A stretch of 6,156 nt of DNA from Planctomycetaceae bacterium UBA4732. GTDB taxonomy: Bacteria; Planctomycetota; Planctomycetia; Gemmatales; Gemmataceae. Under the pieces are notes generated by a model. That model saw only the letters and a list, made by a program, of their open reading frames with translations. It searched no databases and was not told where the DNA came from. How positions within the stretch are numbered: the stretch's first letter is position 1; each line of letters begins with the position of its first letter. The translations under genes and the position numbers were made by a program. The DNA lies in NCBI GenBank assembly GCA_002404095.1, contig DHJA01000190.1, positions 17,518-23,673 on the forward strand, read 5' to 3'. This document shows, one piece after another, positions 1 through 6,044 of this stretch.

Positions 1-28
1 CCCCGCCCTTCTGGAACAGAGTCTAAGA

Positions 29-1156
29 TTACCTCTCCATTTCCACGGCCATAAGCAGCTTGCGCGGTTGCGGCTTGCCCTCCCAATACCAGACGTACTC
101 CGCTTGTTCGGAAGTCAACACAAACGAGGTGAACGCGCGCTTGACCTTGTCATAGCGCGCCGCGCCGACCAACTTGGCCTTAATCCGGCCGTCTGTTGGA
201 TGGCCTGTGGCCGGGAAAATCACGTCGATCTCGCCTTCCAGCTTCAGACGGACCTCGCCGTCGCCGACCGAAACTACGGTGGCGGTCAGCTTGCCGCTGG
301 CGAGTTCAGCATCGCGGGCGTTCCACTTCGGCCCAGGCGGATAGAGCCGACGGTACAGCTTGCCGGCTGCTTCGCGCGGCAGCGCCAAGGTGGACCCCGA
401 CCGTGCGTCGGCCGCTGGCGCGAGCGTTTGCCATTCCTCGGCCGTCCATTCCACCCAATCCTGACTCAGACCGCGATTGTCCTTCATGTTCTCATCGCGG
501 ACCCAGACGTGCAGCATCATGCCGCCTTCCGTCTTGGGACGGGACGGCGGCTGCGGCGCCGCCGTCGTATCCTTTACCATTTTCGCGCTGCGCGCCTCCA
601 GATTTTGGTCGTGTACGATCTTTTGCAGGAACGGCGCCAGGTTTTCCGGCTTATATGCCCTTTGCACGGACATGGAGGCGGAAACCACGCCATCGGGGGC
701 GAGGACGAAGACACTGACGTCGCCGCCCTCCAGGCCGCGTTTTTCCCGGTCGCGGTCGATGCGCAGCAGCTCGCCCTTTTCCAAATCGGATGGGGCCGCC
801 AGCTGGTAATGGTCGCGCGACACCCAGACGGGAATGAAATACTTTGTGAGGAGGTTAATGACCTTTTCGTCGGAGAGTGAACTCACTCTCATGTCACGGG
901 CGCCGTTTCAGCAACGGCCGGTTTCGATGTTGCCGTCGTGCGTGAAAAGAAAGACCGGCCGGTTCTCCTTCTCGGACGCTTGTCGCGCGGCGATCAGCGA
1001 CGCGGTCCACGGAATGCGACTCCAGCCGGAGGTGTCGCTCTCTTTGATTTGCCGGACGCGACTAGACAGCCACGCCTCATCCCGTTCCTTGGCGCGGCCC
1101 ACGGTGGCGAATACGCTTAGCGTCAGCATGGATGCGGCCATTACGCGCATAATCAT
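29..1156 (-). CDS. Candidate selenoprotein: exported thioredoxin-fold protein with Cys-Sec motif (TGA-interrupted)
   Basis: Read as one 375-residue protein with selenocysteine at codon 83 (TGA at 908-910). The upstream part (residues 1-82) and downstream part (84-375) lie in exactly the same frame and make one domain. The start at 1156 has AAAGGAG 7 nt upstream. Residues 1-22 form a signal peptide (MIMR, hydrophobic VMAASMLTLSVFATV, then GRA), so the product should be periplasmic or exported. Residues about 45-185 look thioredoxin-like: RPVFLFTHDG strand, the GRC-U-NG redox site, then LSDEKVINLLTKYFIPVWVS and VFVLAPDG. C82 is the only cysteine in the protein and is next to U83, so a selenenylsulfide redox pair is the natural inference. 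A Pro-rich linker (about 195-212) leads to a Trp-rich and then beta-rich C-terminal domain (213-375) that I do not recognise. Substrate unknown. The alternative is a nonsense-mutated gene, but intact coding on both sides and the hairpin after the TGA argue against that. SelA/B/C/D are not in the window. Confidence 0.78.
873..890 (-). promoter_or_regulatory. Putative bacterial SECIS hairpin
   Basis: Directly after the in-frame TGA on the minus strand, GAGAGTGA and TCACTCTC form a perfect inverted repeat around GT. Counting the T of TGA as 1, the arms span 21-28 and 31-38. As RNA this is most likely a 7-bp stem closing an AGUU tetraloop, with G and U at 29-30. The E. coli fdhF SECIS likewise has a tetraloop whose middle bases are GU (G23, U24) that SelB reads. 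The distance from UGA falls in the range accepted for bacterial SECIS elements, and G is within the first two loop bases. Unlike fdhF there is no obvious bulged U in the upper stem. It lies within coding sequence, as bacterial SECIS elements do. Confidence 0.68.
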
Positions 1157-1346
1157 CTGATGACTCCTTTCATGGTGAATCGTCGGGCCTCCGCCGACTC
1201 GCTCTGGTTTTTCGGCCCGCGGTGATCGGGACACTATACCCCAATCATCACGCGCAAAGGAAGGCGAATCGGAACCTTGCGAACCTTGGTTGGGATGCGT
1301 ACTTTGGAGGAATATCCTAACGAACCGGCTCGCAGGAGATTTGTAT
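1157..1346. promoter_or_regulatory. Divergent intergenic region with presumed promoters for both flanking genes
   Basis: This 190-bp gap separates the divergently transcribed selenoprotein and aminotransferase genes, so it should hold both promoters. On the minus strand the best -10-like hexamer is TATAGT (1238-1233), about 80 nt before the start codon, with only a poor -35 about 17-18 nt upstream. On the plus strand nothing close to a sigma-70 promoter is convincing. An 8-bp direct repeat GAACCTTG occurs at 1272-1279 and 1281-1288 (9-bp period), a possible but unproven operator. A short GTCGG/CCGAC hairpin (1182-1198) would lie in the selenoprotein 5' leader. All are weak. Confidence 0.35.
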
Positions 1347-2471
1347 ATGGCCGCCAACCGTGACCCTGATCGCTGGATTGCCGACCGAATGCGGCATATC
1401 GAGTCTTCAGGAATCCGCAAAGTCTTCGAGTTGGCGCGCAGCCTCAAAGATCCCGTCAACCTCAGTATCGGTCAGCCCGATTTCGATGTTCCTGAGCCGA
1501 TCAAGGCCGCCGCCCACGCCGCCATCGACCGCGGCGCCAATGCCTACACCGTTACCCAGGGCATCCCAGAGCTGCGCGCCAAAATCCACGCAAACGTCCG
1601 CAAGCTCTATCCCAACGACGACCGCGAAGTCTTCATCACCAGCGGCACCAGCGGCGGCCTCGTCCTCGCGTTATTATGCACGGTCAATCCCGGCGATGAG
1701 GTGGTCGTCTTCGATCCGTATTTCGTCATGTACCCGCACCTCGTCACGCTGGCCGCCGGGACGACGATTTACGTTGACACTTACCCAGACTTCGGTGTGG
1801 ACGTGGACCGTCTGCGCGCCGCCCTGACGCCGCGCACCAAAGCAATCCTTTTGAACAGCCCGGCCAACCCGACCGGCCGCGTCTATTCGCGTGAAACAGT
1901 GCGGGACGTGGCGAAGCTGGCGTTGGAGCGCGGCATTCTCCTAATAAGCGACGAGATTTATCGCGTTTACTGTTACGACGGCCCGTTCACCAGTGCGGCG
2001 GAATTCAACCCTGATGTACTGGTGTTGGACGGCTTCAGCAAGGCTTACGGCATGACCGGCTGGCGGCTCGGCTTCGCGCACGGCCCGCGGCGGTTGATCG
2101 AAGAGATGACCAAATTGCAACAGTTCAGCTTTGTCTGCGCTCCCAGCATGGTACAGCACGCTGGCGTCGCGGCCCTTGATTACGACGTATCGGAGTTCGT
2201 CGCGGCCTATCACCGGAAGCGCGACCGCATATATGAGGGAATCAAGGATAATTACGAACTGACAAAGCCGGAAGGGGCGTTCTACCTTTTTCCCAAGGCT
2301 CCACGAGGTACGGGAACGGAGTTCGTTGCCGAGGCCATCCGCAACCAATTGTTGTGCATCCCGGGCGCGGTGTTCAGCCGACAAGACACCCACTTCCGTC
2401 TGAGCTACGCCGCGGACGATTATACGCTGGATCGGGGCATTGAGATCCTCAACCGGCTGGCGAGAGAGTAG
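1347..2471 (+). CDS. PLP-dependent class I/II aminotransferase (aspartate aminotransferase family)
   Basis: A complete 374-residue fold-type I aminotransferase, the usual length for bacterial aspartate/aromatic aminotransferases. Such enzymes are cytosolic and move an amino group from an amino acid to a 2-oxo acid through pyridoxal phosphate. Visible motifs: substrate-side NLSIGQPDFDVPEPI near residues 38-52; the phosphate-side loop TSGTSGG (98-104); NSPANPTG with N174; SDEIY with D202 and Y205, which contact the PLP ring; DGFSKAYGMTGWRLGFA with Schiff-base K232; and HFRLSYA with R351, equivalent to the Arg that binds the substrate carboxylate. The ATG at 1347 is preferred because AGGAG (1334-1338) lies 8 nt upstream. 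A TTG 19 codons earlier would add a tail unlike the family and lacks a matching ribosome site. Specificity (aspartate, aromatic, alanine or another substrate) cannot be read from these motifs. No cofactor residue is missing. No neighbour supplies pathway context. Confidence 0.95.
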   Translation: MAANRDPDRWIADRMRHIESSGIRKVFELARSLKDPVNLSIGQPDFDVPEPIKAAAHAAIDRGANAYTVTQGIPELRAKIHANVRKLYPNDDREVFITSGTSGGLVLALLCTVNPGDEVVVFDPYFVMYPHLVTLAAGTTIYVDTYPDFGVDVDRLRAALTPRTKAILLNSPANPTGRVYSRETVRDVAKLALERGILLISDEIYRVYCYDGPFTSAAEFNPDVLVLDGFSKAYGMTGWRLGFAHGPRRLIEEMTKLQQFSFVCAPSMVQHAGVAALDYDVSEFVAAYHRKRDRIYEGIKDNYELTKPEGAFYLFPKAPRGTGTEFVAEAIRNQLLCIPGAVFSRQDTHFRLSYAADDYTLDRGIEILNRLARE

Positions 2472-2481
2472 GCTCCGTAAG

Positions 2482-2513
2482 GCATTACGAGCCGCGAGCA
2501 TTACGAGCCGCGA
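2482..2513. repeat. Tandem duplication of a 16-bp unit
   Basis: GCATTACGAGCCGCGA occurs twice with no spacer (2482-2497 and 2498-2513), starting 11 bp after the aminotransferase stop codon. The second copy supplies the outer part of the left arm of the palindromic repeat that follows (ACGAGCCGCGA), so the tandem copy is probably a partial duplication of that repeat's end. Confidence 0.9.
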
Positions 2514-2687
2514 CCGTAACAGTACTTTCAAAATGTACTCCTCACGCTCCGCGTGAGGAACAACCAACGCCCCTAATGTGTTCCTCACGCTCTGCTCGCC
2601 GTTCCTCACGCGGAGCGTGAGGAGTACATTTTGAAAGTACTGGTAAGGGAGCGGTTTTCGCCCAGCTCCCTTACGGTCGTGGCTCGT
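2503..2687. repeat. Interrupted palindromic intergenic repeat, possible bidirectional terminator
   Basis: ACGAGCCGCGACCGTAA (2503-2519) is the reverse complement of 2671-2687 with one difference (G2510 against T2680, which would be a G-U pair in RNA). The inner part GTAAGGGAGC (2643-2652) is a perfect inverted repeat of 2665-2674 around a 12-nt loop. If the 2520-2642 insertion and one GTAA copy are removed, the two halves join into a continuous 23-bp stem with that 12-nt loop. It lies between convergent transcription units and could terminate both, but there is no T-run, so an intrinsic terminator of classical form is not shown. I associate repeats of this look with planctomycete intergenic DNA, but this is memory, not a search. 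Confidence 0.75.
2520..2642. mobile_element. MITE-like element: 42-bp perfect terminal inverted repeats, GTAA target duplication
   Basis: The ends 2520-2561 and 2601-2642 are exact reverse complements over 42 bp. GTAA flanks both sides (2516-2519 and 2643-2646), as expected of a 4-bp target-site duplication. Each arm consists of two small hairpins: AGTAC/GTACT (2521-2525 with 2535-2539) and a 9-bp stem TCCTCACGC/GCGTGAGGA around TCC (2539-2559). The 39-bp centre (2562-2600) has no coding capacity but contains most of a further partial copy: GTTCCTCACGC at 2580-2590 repeats the first 11 bp of the right arm. At 123 bp it cannot encode a transposase, so it would be non-autonomous and mobilised in trans. 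The alternative is a hairpin made by inverted duplication with a chance GTAA match. Confidence 0.72.
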
Positions 2688-2894
2688 CGATAGCGGCGCC
2701 GATTCTACACCAGCGCCGCGGTTAACTGGTAGTCGGCCGCCCACCCCCAACAACGATCTCGGCGCGTTGCGTGGTTCGAGTTCTTCGAGCGCCAGCCGCA
2801 CGGTCGGCCTTGCCGGAGCGCGCCGGCTGGACGTTTTCGCGTTGCGTTCGCCGACTGGCCGGAGCCACGACCGCGGATTCGACCTATCGGACAT
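2688..2894 (-). pseudogene. Truncated 5' end of a second LEELEPRNAP-motif exported protein gene
   Basis: Begins 54 nt after the stop codon of the S8 gene on the same strand. The start at 2894 follows TGGGAGAA, the same octamer found in front of the S8 gene, here with GGGAG 8 nt from the ATG. The translation starts MSDRSNPRSWLRPVGER and runs through ARPTVRLALEELEPRNAP and a LLGVGG segment. These align with RPTIRPTLEELEARNAP and SGVGG in the S8 protein, and the DNA is visibly similar too. After about 65 codons the frame enters the palindromic repeat block and continues open only as the antisense of the aminotransferase, with no further recognisable protein. I infer that the rest of the gene was lost when the repeat or a rearrangement replaced it. 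It could also be an untranslated relic of a partial duplication of the S8 gene's 5' end. Confidence 0.6.
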
Positions 2895-2948
2895 GCCCCA
2901 TTCTCCCACAAAGACATGCGTATGATCGTCACGTATCGAACGGTCGCG

Positions 2949-5900
2949 CTACGATATCGCAGCGCTCAACTGATAGGTGGCCGCGTCTTGGACGCCGAAC
3001 GAGGTATTTTGTCCTTTGACCTCGACCAGGATTTCCTGGCCGGCCGCGACCGCGACACTCAACGACTGCGAAGAAATGCTTTGGGTCACACTGTTGGCAA
3101 GCTCCATTAGCGTGCCGTGCTGAAGCGTGAAGAGGTGGAGTTCGATGTTGCCGCCGGACGTCGTGCCTTCGTTGGCAACAAAGTTTCCCGTCTGGCCGGC
3201 CGTGAAGGAGAACCAGTCGTAGTCGTTGCGGCCGTCGGCCAGCAGAGAAATATCCAGATTGGACAGGTTCGCCGGTTGACCAGGGAATAAGGTCCCGAGA
3301 TACAACGCCGTGTCCGAGGTCTGGTTGATTTCCTCCTCCGCGTTGAAGGGGGTAACGATGCCCGGCGGCGTCGGCGTCGGCGTCGGCGTGGGAACAGCGA
3401 GGGGAACCGTTAGCTGGATTAAGCCCGCGCCGGTGTGGGTCGGGTCGTTGAGGTTGAGGGCGTTTTTCACCAGGTATTGGGTGACCTGGGTCGCCGTGGC
3501 AGCGGGCGCCTGTTGCATTAAGAGAGCGGCGGCGGCGGCAACGTGCGGCGTGGCCGCTGATGTGCCGAAGAACCGGAAGTTGCCCTGGCTGTCTGCTGGA
3601 GGGGGGAAGAATGACGTGAGTACGCCGTCCGGGCCGGCCACGATCGGTTCGGCGCGCACTTCGGGCGTCGCCAGTCGTACGCCGTTGGCGTCGAACAAGA
3701 TTGATATATTGCCACCCAGGGCTGAGAAGGATTCTGCCACGGTCGGATTCGCTTGGTCCACCGCCCCCGTGCTTACAACGCCTTTGGCGGCCGGGTGGCC
3801 GAAAATGGTTGGCGCCCCTTCATTTAACGCCTTGGGATCGGCGTTTCCGAAGTGTTGCCAGCTGACTATTGTCGGCGCGGCCCCGCTCGCCAGGTTGAAG
3901 GAGAAAGCGAAGTTGTTCGTTCCGAATGAGCCGTCATTGGTGAACGTGATAAAGTCGAAAGCCTCGTTGGTGTTCGTCGCCGTGGCGTCGAAGACTTGAG
4001 GAGTTGAGAGCGCGTTGCCGGCGGCGTCGGTGACCTGCGCGATAAAGTTGTTGTTCACTTTGAAATTGCCGGTCCCGTTGCCTGGGGAACCGGCCTCCAG
4101 AAAAGCGGCGTCCCAGGTGAAAGCGATTGTCGTGGCAGTATTCGGCGCGAGTGTAAACGTCTGCAACGCGCTGCCGGTTCCCGTGATGTCCTGGAACTGG
4201 CCCGTGACGCCGCCGACCGTGGCGGTGATGCCCTTGTAACTGGCTTGGTAGGCTTCGTTGGCAGAGTTGCCGGCCGCGGTCGTGTAAAAGGCTCCGCCGG
4301 CGACCACATTTTCGGCCGACTGGGCGATGACGCCGTCGTTGTATGTGGGTTCGTCGGCGTAACCGATGTCGTCGGTGATCGACTTGGCGCCGGCGGCGGC
4401 TAGGGCTTTGATGCCGTCCGCGAAATTTTGCGGCCCGAGGACCGCGGTATGGAACGCTAGCGCGGCGCCGGGCGCTACGTCGTGGATGATCTCCAGCATG
4501 GCGCGACCTTCGTCGGTGCCGCCGGCCGGACCGTCTTGGAGTACCTGAACGTTGGGCGGCAGATCGCCGGTTGCCACCGAATCCGCCAGACCGCCTTTGA
4601 ACTGGCTGACCGTGTCGGAGAGGACGCCTACCTTAACGCCGGTCCCGTCCACCTTATTGGCGGCGCGGAAAGTGTCGGCCTTGATGACCTTGTCGCCTTC
4701 GGTGGTGACGCTGCCGATATTCAGCTTGGGGGCGTTATGCACCTGCGGCTTGTAAACCGACGTGACGGAGTGGAAGTGGTCCAAATTGGAGAGATTCAAA
4801 ATCTGATTTACGGGCAGCCATCCGACCACCAGGTTCTGCGACGGATACGCGCCCACCGTCGCAAAGCCCAGCTTTGTCTGCAAATCGCTTTGCAGGCCGT
4901 CGAGATACTTCGTGAGCGTGCTGTGGACGTTGACAAGAACGCGGCCCTGCTGGTCAAATTCGAGGAACTTGAAATCCTGCGGCTTCGGCGTTCCAGTCTT
5001 AGGGGCGCCGCCTCCGCCGCCGTTCTCTCCGCCGCCGTTCCCCAGGCCGGGTGGTGGAACCGGCGTTCCGTAAGGCAGACCGTAGGCCAGATCGAGCAGC
5101 GGCTCCGAGCCGACGAACCCGGCGCTCGGATCGACCACCATGATCGCGTCCGTACTCACGCCAACGTTGCCGCCGGCGTCGGCGACGCGGGCGCGCAGGG
5201 CGTAGGTTCCATACGCCAGCGGCTGCGTCAGGGTGATGGAGGCCGTATGATTCGGGCCGAGTTGGCCGGTGGCGAAGTCCGCGTCCCCGGCGTCGGTGAA
5301 CGAGCCGTCGTGTTTCAGATCGGCGTCGATGTGAACCGTCGGATCGAGCGCGTTGTTGGAGCCGTCGGCCGACGCCTGCACGACGAGCAGCGGCGACCCG
5401 TGGAAGTTGACGAAATCCGGGGCGGTCAACGTGACGTTTGGGGACGCCAGCCGGCTAAGTACAGGGTCTGGAAGACCGGTGGGAACCGGCATGCGGTCGG
5501 CGGATGGCGTCGCTGTGAACGCCGATCCATCGGCCCGCGGCAGCGCCGAAGCGAACATATTAGCCGCGGCGGGAGTTGCGGATGCACCGGCGCCGGCGGG
5601 CGGGGCTGCCGAGGCGGCGTCGGCGGGCGAAGAACTTTGATCGACAAACGGATCAGCGCCTGCGGGGGCCGAGGCGTTTCCCGCCAGGGATGGGAGAAGC
5701 GCGGCTGGTCCGCCGCTCGCCGGTAGCGTAGTTGCCGGCCGGGTCGTCGCCGCGCCGGAGTTCCCAACAAACTGCGTCGCGGGGGCCGCCGTGGCGGCTC
5801 GCGTTGACGCGGCGGCCGGAGGCCCGCCAGCGCCGAGCAGAGTGAGCGGCGGTTGGCCGCCTACGCCTGACAACGACCCCGGGGCGTTACGCGCTTCAAG

Positions 5901-5993
5901 TTCTTCGAGGGTGGGCCGAATCGTTGGCCTCGATGGCGTGCGGCGCCCGTCCTGATGACTTAAACGAAAGCCGAGAGTGGTCCAAAGAGACAT
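2949..5993 (-). CDS. Large exported subtilisin-fold (S8/S53-like) serine peptidase with C-terminal PPC-like domain
   Basis: 1014 residues from the ATG at 5993, which has GGGAG 9 nt upstream. An in-frame start 17 codons earlier is less likely. Order: basic N-terminus with RPTIRPTLEELEARNAPG (22-39) and no clear hydrophobic signal peptide; Ala/Pro/Thr-rich low-complexity stretch (about 50-175); Ig-like beta domain (about 185-290) with an acidic DADLKHDG loop; Gly-rich linker (316-330); propeptide-like segment (about 338-415); peptidase core (about 440-865); PTPTPTPTPP linker (868-877); and a PPC-like beta domain (885-1014, DYDWFSFTAGQTG). Core residues: D460 in VGVLSDT; E495 in TDEGRAML, where subtilisins have the HGT histidine; N576 in AAGNS (oxyanion); S812 in GTSAATPHVA. 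An inserted beta domain fills about 590-710. Probable role: cell-surface or secreted proteolysis; substrate unknown. The Glu at the base position resembles sedolisins, so activity at acidic pH is possible but unproven. Confidence 0.88.
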   Translation of the reverse strand: MSLWTTLGFRLSHQDGRRTPSRPTIRPTLEELEARNAPGSLSGVGGQPPLTLLGAGGPPAAASTRAATAAPATQFVGNSGAATTRPATTLPASGGPAALLPSLAGNASAPAGADPFVDQSSSPADAASAAPPAGAGASATPAAANMFASALPRADGSAFTATPSADRMPVPTGLPDPVLSRLASPNVTLTAPDFVNFHGSPLLVVQASADGSNNALDPTVHIDADLKHDGSFTDAGDADFATGQLGPNHTASITLTQPLAYGTYALRARVADAGGNVGVSTDAIMVVDPSAGFVGSEPLLDLAYGLPYGTPVPPPGLGNGGGENGGGGGAPKTGTPKPQDFKFLEFDQQGRVLVNVHSTLTKYLDGLQSDLQTKLGFATVGAYPSQNLVVGWLPVNQILNLSNLDHFHSVTSVYKPQVHNAPKLNIGSVTTEGDKVIKADTFRAANKVDGTGVKVGVLSDTVSQFKGGLADSVATGDLPPNVQVLQDGPAGGTDEGRAMLEIIHDVAPGAALAFHTAVLGPQNFADGIKALAAAGAKSITDDIGYADEPTYNDGVIAQSAENVVAGGAFYTTAAGNSANEAYQASYKGITATVGGVTGQFQDITGTGSALQTFTLAPNTATTIAFTWDAAFLEAGSPGNGTGNFKVNNNFIAQVTDAAGNALSTPQVFDATATNTNEAFDFITFTNDGSFGTNNFAFSFNLASGAAPTIVSWQHFGNADPKALNEGAPTIFGHPAAKGVVSTGAVDQANPTVAESFSALGGNISILFDANGVRLATPEVRAEPIVAGPDGVLTSFFPPPADSQGNFRFFGTSAATPHVAAAAALLMQQAPAATATQVTQYLVKNALNLNDPTHTGAGLIQLTVPLAVPTPTPTPTPPGIVTPFNAEEEINQTSDTALYLGTLFPGQPANLSNLDISLLADGRNDYDWFSFTAGQTGNFVANEGTTSGGNIELHLFTLQHGTLMELANSVTQSISSQSLSVAVAAGQEILVEVKGQNTSFGVQDAATYQLSAAIS
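3376..3393. repeat. Hexanucleotide repeat encoding the Pro-Thr linker
   Basis: GGCGTC-type 6-bp units, repeated about three times (the last with T to G variation), encode the (Pro-Thr)n linker of the S8 protein between the peptidase core and the C-terminal domain. Such short coding repeats can change in copy number and alter linker length without a frameshift. Confidence 0.6.
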
Positions 5994-6044
5994 GATCCGG
6001 TTCTCCCACGATATTAGACGACGCTCACTTTTGAACGACTGCAT

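Noticed and set aside
68..880. 270-codon open frame on the plus strand
   Set aside because: Antisense shadow of the selenoprotein gene. Arg/His-rich composition and no recognisable motif, typical of GC-rich opposite-strand frames.
29..892. Separate 287-residue gene starting at 892 after the TGA
   Set aside because: The ATG lies inside the putative SECIS region with no ribosome site in front, and it would begin in the middle of a thioredoxin-like domain completed by the upstream part in the same frame.
1290..1346. TTG start 19 codons upstream for the aminotransferase
   Set aside because: No ribosome site at the right distance, and the ATG at 1347 has AGGAG 8 nt upstream.
1157..1459. N-terminal extension of the selenoprotein frame beyond 1156 on the minus strand
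   Set aside because: It runs antisense into the aminotransferase start, has no signal-peptide character, and the ATG at 1156 has a good ribosome site plus a signal peptide directly after it.
2516..2646. CRISPR array reading of the repeated GTTCCTCACGC units
   Set aside because: The repeats are inverted or only partial, with no regularly spaced direct repeats and no cas genes. A terminal-inverted-repeat element explains them.
1941..2687. Continuation of the LEELEPRNAP frame into the aminotransferase region
   Set aside because: It passes through the repeat block and then runs antisense to conserved aminotransferase codons. Only the first about 65 codons from 2894 look like a real protein.
2705..2932. 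Alternative minus-strand start giving MSLWENG, resembling the MSLW start of the S8 protein
   Set aside because: The frame does not carry the LEELEPRNAP motif. The ATG at 2894 is in the motif frame and has the TGGGAGAA site matching the S8 gene, so a frameshift is not needed.
4482..5726. 414-codon open frame on the plus strand
   Set aside because: Antisense of the S8 protease N-terminal half. The protease strand has clear domain motifs, while this frame is Arg/Gly-rich without any.
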